Shown in pieces: positions 34,245 to 44,520 of a stretch of DNA of 64,000 bases. The position numbers and the translations under genes were made by a program. How positions within the stretch are numbered: the first letter of the stretch is position 1; each line of letters opens with the position of its first letter. Source of the stretch: Candidatus Eiseniibacteriota bacterium (lineage in GTDB: Bacteria; Orphanbacterota; Orphanbacteria; Orphanbacterales; Orphanbacteraceae); NCBI GenBank assembly GCA_029262235.1, contig JAJCZU010000007.1, forward strand, positions 62,001-126,000, written 5' to 3'. The notes under the pieces are model-generated. The model did not search any database, was not told the origin of the DNA, and was given only the letters and a program-made list of their open reading frames with translations.

Positions 34245-36077
34245 ATGGCGCCGCGCGATCTCCACTCCACCTGGGCGCGCCTGCTCGTGCAGAGCCTGGC
34301 GGACGCCGGCGCGCGCGACATCGTATCGAGCCCCGGCGCGCGATCGACCCCGCTTCTCGTGGCCGCGCTCGCCCACCCCGACCTCACCGTGCACTCGATC
34401 ATCGACGAGCGATCCGCGGCGTTTTTCGCCGTCGGACAGGCGAAAGTAACGGGGCGGGCTTCGGTGCTTCTCTGCACGAGCGGTTCCGCCGGAGCGCACT
34501 ACTATCCGGCGATTGTCGAAGCGAGCGAAGCGGGCGTTCCCGTGATCGCGATCACGGCCGACCGGCCGCGCGAACTCCAGGGGAACAAAGCGCCGCAGAC
34601 GATCGACCAGACGAATCTGTACGGGCGCTTCGCGCGCGCGTTCTGCGACACGGGCATGCCGGGTGAAACGGAAGACGAGCTCCGCTCGCTGCGAAGGAAG
34701 ATGGCGCAGGCCTGGTCGCGCGCGCATGGCGCGAAGCCGGGGCCCGTGCAGATCAACGCGCCGTTCCGCAAGCCGCTCGAGCCTTGCGAAGCGAACGACG
34801 AAGATCGCGGCCCCCGCAAGATGGCAGACGAGATCGCGCGCGAACCGATCGTGCGCGCCGAACAACCGGTAGCGCGTGCGCACCCGGACGCGATCGAACG
34901 ACTCGCGGGCCGAGTGCGGATGGCCCGCCGCGGTGTCATCGCGTGCGGACCGGGCGCGCTTGCGAACGGGAAGGCCCGCGCCGCGCTCTACTCCCTCGCC
35001 ACGCGTCTCGGCTGGCCCGTGCTCGCCGAGTCGACGAGCCAGTTCCGTTTCACGGGTGAGTCGAGCGAAACGCGCATCGATTTCTTCGACACCGTTTTGC
35101 GATCGGCCCGTTTCCGCGCGCAGATGAAGCCCGATCTCGTTCTTTCGATCGGCGGTACGCTCACTTCCATGTCATGGCCGCTCTATCGGGCGGAGCACCC
35201 GGACGCGTTTCTGGCTCTTCTCTCCGAGCACGACTGGGCGGACGCGTCGAACCGCGCACGGGAAATCGTGTTCGGCCCGATCGCGCACACGATCACGACG
35301 CTCGCGCGGGCGCTCGATCGCAGGCAGGATGCGGGCAACGATTCCGTCCGGCCCGCCCCCGTCACTCCCGACTCGATCGGCCCCGATCCACAATGGCTGG
35401 CGTCGTGGAAACGCGCGGACGCCCACGCCGGCAAGGCGGTCGCGGGCCGCTTCGAGAACGACGCGCCGCTCACCGAAGGCGCGCTCACGCACTACCTTGT
35501 GCACGCACTTCCCGCCGGTTCGCTGCTCGCGCTCGGCAACAGCCTCCCCGTGCGGGATGTCGACTGGTTCGTTCCGGGAGCCGCCCGCGACCTCGCCGTC
35601 TGGTCGCAGCGGGGCGCAAACGGGATCGACGGGCTCCTGTCCGGAGCGGCGGGTGCCGCGTCAAAGTGGCCGGGACGGGCGGCGCTTTACGTCGGCGATG
35701 TATCGCTTCTTCACGACCTTCACGGCGTTCTTACCGCGGTGCATGCCCCGAAGCCGCTGACCGTAATCGTCCCCGCAAACGGCGGGGGACGCATTTTCGA
35801 TCTGCTCCCGCTTGCCCGCAAACGGGCCGTTCCCCAGGAAGCCCTCCCGTACTGGACAACGCCCCGGGAGCCCGATTTCAACGCCCTCGCCCGTTCTCTG
35901 GGCGCAGCCTGCTTCGCGGCCGACACGGTCTCATCCCTCGAAAAAGCGCTCGCCGAGTCGCACGAAATGCCCGGTTGTACTATGATAGTAGCGAGCATCG
36001 CACCCCGCACCGTAACCGCAGAACAAGACGAAATCAGGGCCGCGGCCACACACGCGATCGACCAGGATCACGCTTGA
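34245..36077 (+). CDS. menD: SEPHCHC synthase (2-succinyl-5-enolpyruvyl-6-hydroxy-3-cyclohexene-1-carboxylate synthase)
   Basis: The 610-residue thiamine-diphosphate enzyme joins isochorismate and 2-oxoglutarate. The N-terminal SPGARSTPLLVAALAH and DERSAAFFAVGQAKVTG are family signatures. The diphosphate-binding region near the C-terminus reads GANGIDGLLSGAAGAA and YVGDVSLLHDLHG. Length is near the family norm. It starts 2 nt after menF. Confidence 0.95.
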   Translation: MAPRDLHSTWARLLVQSLADAGARDIVSSPGARSTPLLVAALAHPDLTVHSIIDERSAAFFAVGQAKVTGRASVLLCTSGSAGAHYYPAIVEASEAGVPVIAITADRPRELQGNKAPQTIDQTNLYGRFARAFCDTGMPGETEDELRSLRRKMAQAWSRAHGAKPGPVQINAPFRKPLEPCEANDEDRGPRKMADEIAREPIVRAEQPVARAHPDAIERLAGRVRMARRGVIACGPGALANGKARAALYSLATRLGWPVLAESTSQFRFTGESSETRIDFFDTVLRSARFRAQMKPDLVLSIGGTLTSMSWPLYRAEHPDAFLALLSEHDWADASNRAREIVFGPIAHTITTLARALDRRQDAGNDSVRPAPVTPDSIGPDPQWLASWKRADAHAGKAVAGRFENDAPLTEGALTHYLVHALPAGSLLALGNSLPVRDVDWFVPGAARDLAVWSQRGANGIDGLLSGAAGAASKWPGRAALYVGDVSLLHDLHGVLTAVHAPKPLTVIVPANGGGRIFDLLPLARKRAVPQEALPYWTTPREPDFNALARSLGAACFAADTVSSLEKALAESHEMPGCTMIVASIAPRTVTAEQDEIRAAATHAIDQDHA

Positions 36078-36113
36078 GGCCCCGGCCCGCACCGCGCACA
36101 GCGAGGGAACACC

Positions 36114-36926
36114 ATGGGAGCCATATCACTTCGTTACTGGTCGACCGGTCCTGAGAACCCTCCCGTAATCCTGCTCCACGGCTTTACCGGGAACGGACGA
36201 AGCTGGAGCCGCGTGGCCGCCAAAATGCGCACGGAACGCACCGTTGTTGCCGTGGACTTTCCCGGGCACGACGGGCGCACAAGGCCCGCCACGATTTATC
36301 ACGACTGGAACGGCGTCATCGACGCGCTCGCTCTTGCCATTCGCAAAGCGAATCTGCACGAATCGTACCTCGTCGGCTACTCACTCGGCGGCCGTGTCGC
36401 GCTCGGCCTGCTCGTCGAGCACCCGGATCTCTTCGTCGGCGGCACATTGATCGGCGCAAGTGCAGGACTTCGCAACGCGGCGGAACGCGCGGAACGGCGC
36501 GCGCAGGATCAGGCGGTGATCGATATTCTGATGAACGAGGGAATCGAAGCGTTCGTCGACCACTGGGAATCGCTCCCTCTGTTCGCGTCGCAGGCGCGCG
36601 TGCCGGAACCGTGGTTCAAGGAGCAGCGCGCCCGTCGTCTTGCGCACGACGCCGAAGCGCTTGCAGGATCGCTCCGCACACTCGGGCTCGGCGTCATGCC
36701 GGACTACTGGGACAAACTCGGCGAGATCGAAGTGCCGGTTCATGTCGTGGCGGGCGAGGAAGACGAAAAGTTCAGACGCATCGGACAGAGCATGGCGGCG
36801 AAGATCCCGCAGGGTTCGTACGGAATCGTCGCGCAGTCGGGCCACAACATCCCGCTCGAAGCGCCCGAGCAGGTCGCGTCGCTCATCGAAACGAACTTGA
36901 GACAGAAAGAAGGAATCCCGCTTTGA
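36114..36926 (+). CDS. menH: SHCHC synthase, alpha/beta hydrolase fold
   Basis: The 270-residue protein has the alpha/beta hydrolase oxyanion segment [12 protein letters not shown], the nucleophile elbow GYSLGGR with its Ser, and a late His (SGHNIPLE). In this operon it is expected to remove pyruvate from SEPHCHC to give SHCHC. GSY-type residues cannot be placed with certainty. It lies 36 nt after menD and overlaps menB. Confidence 0.88.
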   Translation: MGAISLRYWSTGPENPPVILLHGFTGNGRSWSRVAAKMRTERTVVAVDFPGHDGRTRPATIYHDWNGVIDALALAIRKANLHESYLVGYSLGGRVALGLLVEHPDLFVGGTLIGASAGLRNAAERAERRAQDQAVIDILMNEGIEAFVDHWESLPLFASQARVPEPWFKEQRARRLAHDAEALAGSLRTLGLGVMPDYWDKLGEIEVPVHVVAGEEDEKFRRIGQSMAAKIPQGSYGIVAQSGHNIPLEAPEQVASLIETNLRQKEGIPL

Positions 36927-37765
36927 CCATTCCCGAAACCGTAACAACCCCGCGCTGGGAATCGCTCCCCGGGTACGAGGATATCCGTTACGAAAAGTCG
37001 GGCGACGGCATCGCGAAGATTACGATCTGCCGGCCCGAAGTACGGAACGCGTTTCGCCCGCTCACCGTGCAGGAAATGGAACGCGCGTTCGCCGACGCAC
37101 GCGACGACGGTGGCGTCGGCGTCGTGATCCTGACGGGCGAAGGCAAAGACGCGTTCTGCAGCGGCGGCGACCAGAGAATTCGCGGCGACGCCGGATACGT
37201 CGGAGCCGACGGCGTGCCGCGCCTGAACGTGCTCGACCTGCAGCGCCGGATCCGCACGCTTCCGAAACCCGTGATCGCGATGGTGGCCGGGTACGCCATC
37301 GGCGGCGGCCACATTCTGCATCTCATGTGCGACCTCACGATTGCGGCAGACAACGCGCGCTTCGGTCAGACCGGGCCTAAAGTCGGCAGCTTCGACGGCG
37401 GGTACGGCGCGTCCTACATGGCGCGCATCGTCGGCCAGAAGAAGGCGCGCGAAATCTGGTTCCTGTGCCGTCAGTACGACGCCCAGCAGGCGCTCGACAT
37501 GGGGCTCGTGAACACCGTTGTTCCGTATGCCGATCTCGAAGCCGAAACCGTAAAGTGGTGCCGCGAAATTCTCGCGCACAGCCCGATGGCGCTTCGCTGC
37601 CTGAAAGCGGCGCTGAACGCGGACTGCGACGGCCAGGCGGGACTCCAGGAGCTCGCCGGCAACGCCACGCTCCTTTTCTATATGACAGAAGAAGGACAGG
37701 AGGGCCGGAACGCGTTCAACGAGAAGCGGAAGCCCGACTTCGACCGCTTCCCGCGCCTGCCGTAG
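36923..37765 (+). CDS. menB: 1,4-dihydroxy-2-naphthoyl-CoA synthase
   Basis: The 280-residue crotonase-fold enzyme closes the second ring of the naphthoquinone. The N-terminal [22 protein letters not shown], the oxyanion loop [11 protein letters not shown] and [12 protein letters not shown] are typical of MenB. The start is TTG 36923, sharing two bases with the menH stop (TTGA); no ATG fits. It is followed by menA after 21 nt. Confidence 0.94.
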   Translation: MTIPETVTTPRWESLPGYEDIRYEKSGDGIAKITICRPEVRNAFRPLTVQEMERAFADARDDGGVGVVILTGEGKDAFCSGGDQRIRGDAGYVGADGVPRLNVLDLQRRIRTLPKPVIAMVAGYAIGGGHILHLMCDLTIAADNARFGQTGPKVGSFDGGYGASYMARIVGQKKAREIWFLCRQYDAQQALDMGLVNTVVPYADLEAETVKWCREILAHSPMALRCLKAALNADCDGQAGLQELAGNATLLFYMTEEGQEGRNAFNEKRKPDFDRFPRLP

Positions 37766-37786
37766 AACGCCGCGTTTCGTTTCATC

Positions 37787-38713
37787 ATGCAGAAAGCCGC
37801 TACGCTCCCTGAAACCAGCACGCCCGGCTCCGTGCGCGCGTGGATTCTGGCCATGCGCCTGCCCACGCTGACCGCGGCCGCCGCGCCCGTACTCGTCGGC
37901 GCAGCCGTAGCCGCCGCGCTGCACGCATTCGCGCCCGGACCCGCGCTCGCCGCGCTCGCGGGCGCGCTGCTGATACAGATCGGCACGAACTTCGCGAACG
38001 ATCTCTTCGATTACGAAAAGGGCGCCGACAACGCGCAGCGGCTCGGGCCCGCGCGCGCCGTGCAGCAGGGCTGGATCAAGCCCGCCGCGATGAAGCGCGG
38101 CATGATCGTCGCGTTCGCGCTCGCGATGATCGCGGGCGTCTATCTCGTCACGGCCGCCGGATGGCCCGTGATCGCGATCGGGCTCGTTTCAATCGCAAGC
38201 GGCATCGCCTACACCGGCGGACCGTATCCGCTCGGCTACAACGGGCTCGGCGATCTCTTCGTGTTCGCGTTCTTCGGTTTCGTCGCCGTATGCGGCACCG
38301 TGTTCGTGCAGATGGGCGCGGTTCCCCCGCTCGCGATCATCGCGTCGGTGCCCATGGGCGCGCTCAGCACGGCCATTCTCGTCGTCAACAATCTTCGCGA
38401 CCGTGACACCGACAGCGCCGCCGGGAAACGCACCCTCGCCGTCCGCTTCGGCCGCACGTTTGCCATCGCCGAATACACGACGCTGGTCGCCGCCGCGTAC
38501 GCGACACCCGCATTCCTGTACGTAGCTTCCGGCTTTCCGCTTCCCGTGCTTCTGCCTTTCGTTACACTTCCCCTTGGAATCGCTCTCGTCATGCGTGTCG
38601 TTCGGGGGGAGACGGGAGCCGCGCTCAATGTCATACTGAAGAGGACGGCGATTCTGCTGTTCGTATTCGGCGTACTGTTCGCCGCGGGACTCCAGGGAGG
38701 GAGCGGACCATGA
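37787..38713 (+). CDS. menA: 1,4-dihydroxy-2-naphthoate polyprenyltransferase
   Basis: The 308-residue membrane protein of the UbiA family attaches the isoprenoid tail to DHNA. About eight to nine helices are present. The first Asp-rich motif is [14 protein letters not shown] and the second is [20 protein letters not shown]. It overlaps menC by 4 nt. A DHNA-CoA thioesterase gene is not in the cluster. Confidence 0.94.
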   Translation: MQKAATLPETSTPGSVRAWILAMRLPTLTAAAAPVLVGAAVAAALHAFAPGPALAALAGALLIQIGTNFANDLFDYEKGADNAQRLGPARAVQQGWIKPAAMKRGMIVAFALAMIAGVYLVTAAGWPVIAIGLVSIASGIAYTGGPYPLGYNGLGDLFVFAFFGFVAVCGTVFVQMGAVPPLAIIASVPMGALSTAILVVNNLRDRDTDSAAGKRTLAVRFGRTFAIAEYTTLVAAAYATPAFLYVASGFPLPVLLPFVTLPLGIALVMRVVRGETGAALNVILKRTAILLFVFGVLFAAGLQGGSGP

Positions 38714-39795
38714 AGATCGTGAATGTGATTACACACGCGTTCGAAGGCGACCTCAATCATCCCGCTTCGAACAGCCGCTCCGTTTGGATGACGCGCAGAG
38801 GAACGCTGCTCCAGCTCGTGGACGAACTCGGAAACGTGGGCCAGGGCGAAGCGTCGCCGCTTCCCGATTTTTCGACGGACCTGCCCGGGCTCTGCAGCAC
38901 GACGCTCGGCAATCTGGAGCCGTCGCGTTTTCCCGCGTTCGATATTACGGGCGACGTACTCACGCAAGTGCAGGAAGCGCTTTCGCTCGTCGATCTCAAT
39001 GCGCCGGCTGCCAAGTTCGCGCTCGAAACCGCGCTGCTAGATCTGTTCGGGCAGCGTCTGAACGTTCCGATCGCGGCACTCCTTCGTTCGCGGCCGCATC
39101 GCGATCCGATCGCGCTCTCTTCCGTCATCTATTCCGAAGACAAGATCGGCGCGCTTGCCGAGACCGAGACGATCTGGGAGCGCGGCATTCGCAACGTGAA
39201 AATCAAGATCGGCCGCATTCATCGCTTCGACCGTGAACTCGAAATGATCGAAGCCGTGCGCGAGCGGTTCGGCAGGGACCTCGCGATCCGCGCCGACGTA
39301 AACGGCGCGTGGGACCTGATCGAGGCCCAGGAGAAACTCGAAGCGCTGACGCCGTTCGACCTCGAATACATCGAGCAGCCGGTGGTGCCGTACCTGCTGC
39401 TCAAGCTCGGCGTGTCCCCGATCGACGTCGCGGCCGACGAAACCGTAGCGATCCCGGGCGGCGTCGAACGACTCGCGCTCGTCAAGTCGTGCAACGTGCT
39501 CGTGCTGAAGCCGATGGTTCTCGGCGGCGCGATGGCGGCTCTCCGGATCGCGAAGATCGCGCAGGCGCGGAAGTACCGGCTCGTGATATCGCATCTGTTC
39601 GACGGGCCGATCGGACTGGCGGCGGCCATGCAGCTCGCGTGCGCGCTCCCGTATCCGCCGCTGGCGTGCGGCCTCGACGAGCACCCCGGCCTTTCGATCT
39701 GGCCGGACGCACTCCCCGCAGGCATGGGCGACAGCTCGTTCCAGCTCGACGAACGCCCCGGCCTCGGCCTCCCCCTGCTGCAACCGGTCGCCTGA
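38710..39795 (+). CDS. menC: o-Succinylbenzoate synthase
   Basis: The 361-residue enolase-superfamily enzyme dehydrates SHCHC. The catalytic KxK motif is in RNVKIKIGR, and metal ligands lie in [14 protein letters not shown] and DETVAI, with a second Lys near VLKPMVLGG. Its start overlaps menA by 4 nt and its stop shares one base with the menE start. Confidence 0.93.
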   Translation: MKIVNVITHAFEGDLNHPASNSRSVWMTRRGTLLQLVDELGNVGQGEASPLPDFSTDLPGLCSTTLGNLEPSRFPAFDITGDVLTQVQEALSLVDLNAPAAKFALETALLDLFGQRLNVPIAALLRSRPHRDPIALSSVIYSEDKIGALAETETIWERGIRNVKIKIGRIHRFDRELEMIEAVRERFGRDLAIRADVNGAWDLIEAQEKLEALTPFDLEYIEQPVVPYLLLKLGVSPIDVAADETVAIPGGVERLALVKSCNVLVLKPMVLGGAMAALRIAKIAQARKYRLVISHLFDGPIGLAAAMQLACALPYPPLACGLDEHPGLSIWPDALPAGMGDSSFQLDERPGLGLPLLQPVA

Positions 39796-41123
39796 TGCCC
39801 GCGCGCGGGTTCCTGAATCGTGCGGCCGAGCAATGGGGCGATCGCCCCGCGCTCATCTTCGACGACCACGACTGGTCGTACCGGAAACTCGCCGACATCG
39901 TCAAGGCCCGCAGGCAGGCCCTCGGTCTGAGCAGCGCATCGGAGCACGCCGACGAACCGGCCGGCGATCCTTTGCAACTGACACTGCATCTCGACCCCAT
40001 CCAGCTGACACCACACTTTGACGACGAATCGCTGGTCGACATTCTCGCTTACTGGTCCTCGAACGATCCCTTCGCCCTGCTCCACCCGGGATGGACGGAG
40101 CGCGAACGCGAGAATGCCGGCGCGCTTCTGCGCCGGGGCGGGCTCGGCCGCGGAGACGTCGTCTTCTTCACGTCGGGAACGACCGGCCTCCCCAAAGGAG
40201 TCGTGCACACGCGCGAATCACTTTTCGCCGGAGCGCAGGCGATTGCCGGGCACTTCGAACTGGCCCCGCGCGACCGCTGGTTCTCGCCGCTCTCGCCGGC
40301 GCATGTCGGTGGTTTTGCGCCGGTCCTGCGTACGCTCATGACGGGCGGCGCGCTCGTTCTTCCGTCGCACGCAGGCGCTCACATGCTCCGCGGGGCGATG
40401 CTCGAGCGGGAGGTCACGATCGCGTCTCTCGTGCCTTCCATGCTCCGCACGCTGCTGCGCGATCCCGCGGTGCCGAGTCTTCGCCTCCTGATGATAGGAG
40501 GCGACGCACTCGACGAGGACGACCTCGTACTCGCGGAAGCGCGTGGCTATCCCATCGTCCCGACCTATGGCATGACGGAAACCGGTGCCGCCATCGTTGA
40601 CCTCTTGACCGGGCGCGCGATCGGCGAAGCCGCGCTCCGGGCGGGCGCGAACGGCGCGCTTTCCGTGCGCGGCCCCTCGCTCTTCCGCGGCTACTTGAGC
40701 GAAACGGGCGTCGAGTCGCCCCTCGACGAGGACGGCTGGTTCGCAACGGGCGACCGCGGCCGCGTTTCCGATTCCGGGGACGTCGTGATCGAGGGCCGCA
40801 TACTGCCCACTTTCATCACGACCGGGGGCGAAACGATCGACGCGAACGAAGTCGAAACGGTGCTTCTCGAGATCCGCGGCGTGACCCGGGCTCTCGTCGT
40901 CGGAGTTCCCGACCCCACCTGGGGCAAGGTCGTGGGCGTCGTACTCTGGCCGGCCGACGCGATCACCGCAGAGTCAGTCCGAGATCATTGCCGCGCACGG
41001 CTGGCGAGTCACAAACGCCCGCGACTCCTCGCAGTCGTTTCCCCCGAACGGCCCGCGCCCGCCGACACGACGGCGGCTGTTGCACACTTGCTGGAACACG
41101 GAACTCCTGTTACGTACCCGTGA
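39795..41123 (+). CDS. menE: o-Succinylbenzoate-CoA ligase
   Basis: The 442-residue acyl-adenylating enzyme activates o-succinylbenzoate. The P-loop is FFTSGTTGLPKGV, the A5 motif YGMTETGA, and the hinge and core WFATGDRG. The catalytic Lys of the C-terminal domain lies near SHKRPRLLAVV. It is last in the cluster. No MenG/UbiE methyltransferase follows, so demethylmenaquinone methylation must be encoded elsewhere. Confidence 0.93.
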   Translation: MPARGFLNRAAEQWGDRPALIFDDHDWSYRKLADIVKARRQALGLSSASEHADEPAGDPLQLTLHLDPIQLTPHFDDESLVDILAYWSSNDPFALLHPGWTERERENAGALLRRGGLGRGDVVFFTSGTTGLPKGVVHTRESLFAGAQAIAGHFELAPRDRWFSPLSPAHVGGFAPVLRTLMTGGALVLPSHAGAHMLRGAMLEREVTIASLVPSMLRTLLRDPAVPSLRLLMIGGDALDEDDLVLAEARGYPIVPTYGMTETGAAIVDLLTGRAIGEAALRAGANGALSVRGPSLFRGYLSETGVESPLDEDGWFATGDRGRVSDSGDVVIEGRILPTFITTGGETIDANEVETVLLEIRGVTRALVVGVPDPTWGKVVGVVLWPADAITAESVRDHCRARLASHKRPRLLAVVSPERPAPADTTAAVAHLLEHGTPVTYP

Positions 41124-41222
41124 GAAGCGTGCGGTTCCGGACATTCCTCTTTCGCGCCTCCCGCTCGCGTCACCGCCGCGCCCGCGCTTCCTTTCCACTG
41201 GCGATCCGTCGCTTCCGTCCCC

Positions 41223-41228
41223 TACAAT
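41223..41228 (+). promoter_or_regulatory. -10-like hexamer close to the YjbR-like gene
   Basis: TACAAT ends 7 nt before the ATG at 41236, which would make the transcript leaderless. The -35 region is not recognisable. Confidence 0.3.
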
Positions 41229-41235
41229 CATTCGC

Positions 41236-41595
41236 ATGAGCGAGCCCCGGAACCATCCCTACCTCAAGAAACTGCGCACCCTGACCGCGCAACTGCCCGA
41301 AGGGCAGGAAGTGGAAGCGTGGGGCCACCCGACGTTTCGCGCGGGGAAAAAACTGTTCGCGATTTTCGGCGACTACGAAGGCAAACCGGCCATTGCGATC
41401 AAGAGCACTCCCGCCGAGCAGGCCGGCCTGACCGAGCGCCCCGAATATTACCTGCCGCCGTATGTCGCAAACGCGGGATGGATCGGTGTGCGCATTCAAA
41501 AAGTGAAGTGGAAGGAAGTCGAAACTTTGCTCGTAAAGGGATACCGGCTCGTCGCGCTGAAGCGCATGCTCAAGGCGCTTGACGAAGTGTCATAG
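41236..41595 (+). CDS. MmcQ/YjbR-family protein
   Basis: The 119-residue protein matches the YjbR fold: EVEAWGHPTFRAGKKLFAIFG, AIAIKSTPAEQAG, YYLPPYVANAGWIGVRI and VKGYRLVALKRMLKAL. Members bind DNA or have no assigned role. It is convergent with the kinase-propeller gene and separated from menE by 112 nt. Confidence 0.85.
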   Translation: MSEPRNHPYLKKLRTLTAQLPEGQEVEAWGHPTFRAGKKLFAIFGDYEGKPAIAIKSTPAEQAGLTERPEYYLPPYVANAGWIGVRIQKVKWKEVETLLVKGYRLVALKRMLKALDEVS

Positions 41596-41632
41596 GACTG
41601 ACAATGAACCTCAGAAGACTGACGAAGCTGCG

Positions 41633-44506
41633 CTAGTTCTTGACGAGCCCGCGCCAGTTCAGCACCAGGTTGATCGGGATCGCACCACTGTCGTCTACGG
41701 GCTCGATCGCCCAGACCCGGTTGCCGTCGCGCGACAGATCCACGTCGATCGCCCGCCGCACGTCCATGTAGATTTCCGGCCGAAGGATCGTGAGGTCGTC
41801 TCCATCGACTTCGTATCCGGCTCTCATGAGCTTCCCGAGTTTCCCCGCGTAGTACACGATCTCACGGCGTGTCCCGCCGAATTGCGGGCCCAGGCCCTGC
41901 TCGCTGCCGGAGATCTGCCATTTCCGCCCTCCTGCGGGAAAGGCGGTCACATAGGCGTGGGAAACACCGGTTTCGTCGGACATGAACGCCAGCCACTTCC
42001 CGTCCGGCGAGAAAGACGCATCCCGCTCGATGAAACCGGAACTCGTCCACTGCACCGGGTCGCGCTCCGGATCGAACGGAACGAGCCAGAGCTTGTCGTC
42101 GTTGGCGGAGCACATCACGAAAGCGCTGTCCGGATGCCACGCTGCCGGCCAGAAATGCGCCGTTTCACTCCGGAATATTTCGACTTTCTCCGATCCACCG
42201 AAGACGCTCTTTCGATAGAGCACGCGCTCCTTCGCTTCCATCGCCTGGTAGATTACTTCGGTGCCGTCCGGGGACCAGGCCGGACTGAATTCGTCCTCGC
42301 GTCCGAAGGTCAGGCGCGTTTCGATCCCGCGCTCCAGATCGATGATCCAGATATCGTTCGAACCGCTCTCCTGATCGTTCACCGTTGCCGCGAGAAACTT
42401 GCCGTCGGGAGAAACACGAGCCTCCCCGTAGTACCCCTTGCTCTCGAAGATCCGCTCGAGCTTTCCTTCGCGATCGTACGCGACGAACTGCGTGAGACTC
42501 GCGTCGGTATCGGGAAGATAGACGAGTTCGCCATGTTCCGAGACCGAGAACACGCCGTACGAGGCGCCCGAGAGAAACTCCACCTGATTCACGAGCGGAA
42601 AGGCGTCTCCTGCGAACTCCCTCTTCTTCGCGTCGAAGGGGTGGGCCATCAGCGCCCCTTCCTTGAGATAGAAAACATGTCCGTCCGCATATGTCGCGCC
42701 CGTGACCGAGGGCACGAGCTCTCGATTTGCCCCCTCGAAGTCCGCAAGCCGAACCGATCCCTCGCCCTGATCCCGGCGCGCAAAGTAGAGAAAATGCTCG
42801 CCGTCGGGGAGAAACTGCGGGAAACGATGGCTGTTCTCGGAAAGAGACGAGTCGAGTTTCGTAACCGGGGCGGGTTCACCCCCGGCAGCGGGCACCCGAT
42901 ACACGGCTTCATTGTAGTCGGGTGTGAAGAGAATCGTGCCGTCGGCATGCCAGCTTCCTCCCTTGCCGCGGCGGGCGTCGCAGATCGAAAGTACGGACTC
43001 GCTGCTGAGCTCCACTTTTCGCAGCTTACCGTCCGCAAAAAACCCGACATGCGAACCGTTCGGCGACCAGAACGGGTAACCAGCTCCGGTGGTTCCCGGT
43101 ACCGGGTGCGCTCGCGATTCGGCCAGGTTTCTGACGAAGAGCATCGCGTTTCCGAGCGTGTCTGTTGCCGTGAACACGACGTTCGAGCCGTCGGGTGAAA
43201 TCGCCGGCGGACCGGGATGCACTCCCATCAGCTCGAAAGTGTAGTCAGCCGGCTGCTGGATCGAAGCCTGCACGACGCGCGGCGGCTCCGGTTCGGGCTG
43301 GTTGGTGTAGAGCCATCCGAGCACCCCCGCCGCCACGAGCCCGAGTATGGCGACAGCCCATGGAACAGCGGGCGTGCGCCCCTTCGGAGCGAGCCCCGCG
43401 TGAAGACCGGACCCCGATTGCGGATGAAGGCCGGATCCCGACGGCGGATGTACGCCCGGATCGGTTTGTGCGTGCATGCCCGATGACGAGTCCGGCGGCG
43501 GAGCGCCCGACGGATCCCCGGGCGTGGGCGCAGGCGGAGGAGTTACGGGAATCGCCGGAGAAACGGGAACGCCCCCGATCGGAGACGCGGGCGCGGCGCC
43601 GGCCGCGGCGGCCGAAGGCGCAATTCCGCTCGACGGATCATCGAGCCCGGCGAGAATCGATTTCATCTCGAGCGCGATGTCGTGCATCGACTGGCGTCGC
43701 TCGTCAGGATCTTTCAGCAGGCAGACGCGCACGAGTTCGTCGAGGCGCGCCGGCGTGGTCGGCGTAAGCGCAGACGCGCGCGCGGGCTCACGCTCGAGAA
43801 CGGCCGCAATCACGCTCGCCTGCGTCTTGCCATGAAACGCCTTCTGCCCCGTAATCATTTCGTAGAGCATCGCGCCGAAGCCGAAAATGTCGCTTCGCTT
43901 GTCGGCCGTCTGCCCGTCGAGCACTTCGGGCGCGATGTACTGATACGTACCCACGATCGTGCCTTCGGTCGTAAGCGGACTCGTGAGCGTCGGCGACGCA
44001 CTGAGATCGCCCGCGCTCCCGGCAAGAGTCGCGTTCTTCGCAAGACCGAAGTCGAGGAGTTTGGCGCCCATCTTCGTCAGCACCACGTTGCCGGGTTTCA
44101 TATCGCGGTGCAGAATCCCCTCGCGATGCGCCGCTTCGAGCGCTTCGGCGATCTGGGCCCCGAACTTCAGTGTTTCCGTGAGCGGAATCGGACCCTTCGC
44201 GAGACGCTGCGCGAGGTTGTCCCCTTCGAGGTATTCCATCACGAGGTACGAAATCCCGGACTCGTGACCGATATCGAAAAGCTGGCAGACGTGCGGGTGC
44301 GAGAGCTTTGAAATCGCGCGCGCTTCGCGTTCGAAACGCTGGCGCAATTCTTCGGATGACGAAAGGTGCTGCGGGAGGATCTTGAGCGCGACAATGCGAT
44401 CGAGTCGCGTGTCGCGCGCCTTGAACACCTCGCCCATGCCGCCCGCACCGAGTGGTTCGATTACCTGATACGGGCCGAGCGATGCCCCTGGGGAGAAGGA
44501 ACTCAT
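41633..44506 (-). CDS. Ser/Thr protein kinase with membrane helix and TolB-like beta-propeller
   Basis: The 957-residue protein begins with an eukaryotic-type kinase domain (about 12-275): GAGGMG loop (20-25), K42, HRDMKPGN (133-140) and DFG (152-154). A Pro/Ser/Gly-rich linker follows, then one membrane helix near 378-398 (VPWAVAILGLVAAGVLGW). The outer part (about 410-957) is a six- to seven-bladed WD40/TolB-like propeller with motifs such as AISPDGSNVVF and PAWSPDGTEVIY. It probably phosphorylates cytoplasmic targets in response to an extracytoplasmic signal. Confidence 0.93.
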   Translation of the reverse strand: MSSFSPGASLGPYQVIEPLGAGGMGEVFKARDTRLDRIVALKILPQHLSSSEELRQRFEREARAISKLSHPHVCQLFDIGHESGISYLVMEYLEGDNLAQRLAKGPIPLTETLKFGAQIAEALEAAHREGILHRDMKPGNVVLTKMGAKLLDFGLAKNATLAGSAGDLSASPTLTSPLTTEGTIVGTYQYIAPEVLDGQTADKRSDIFGFGAMLYEMITGQKAFHGKTQASVIAAVLEREPARASALTPTTPARLDELVRVCLLKDPDERRQSMHDIALEMKSILAGLDDPSSGIAPSAAAAGAAPASPIGGVPVSPAIPVTPPPAPTPGDPSGAPPPDSSSGMHAQTDPGVHPPSGSGLHPQSGSGLHAGLAPKGRTPAVPWAVAILGLVAAGVLGWLYTNQPEPEPPRVVQASIQQPADYTFELMGVHPGPPAISPDGSNVVFTATDTLGNAMLFVRNLAESRAHPVPGTTGAGYPFWSPNGSHVGFFADGKLRKVELSSESVLSICDARRGKGGSWHADGTILFTPDYNEAVYRVPAAGGEPAPVTKLDSSLSENSHRFPQFLPDGEHFLYFARRDQGEGSVRLADFEGANRELVPSVTGATYADGHVFYLKEGALMAHPFDAKKREFAGDAFPLVNQVEFLSGASYGVFSVSEHGELVYLPDTDASLTQFVAYDREGKLERIFESKGYYGEARVSPDGKFLAATVNDQESGSNDIWIIDLERGIETRLTFGREDEFSPAWSPDGTEVIYQAMEAKERVLYRKSVFGGSEKVEIFRSETAHFWPAAWHPDSAFVMCSANDDKLWLVPFDPERDPVQWTSSGFIERDASFSPDGKWLAFMSDETGVSHAYVTAFPAGGRKWQISGSEQGLGPQFGGTRREIVYYAGKLGKLMRAGYEVDGDDLTILRPEIYMDVRRAIDVDLSRDGNRVWAIEPVDDSGAIPINLVLNWRGLVKN

Positions 44507-44520
44507 CGTACGAGTTTACA

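Noticed and set aside
35978-35990. Palindrome TACTATGATAGTA resembling the divergent -10 elements
   Set aside because: It is inside menD coding sequence and no gene starts nearby.
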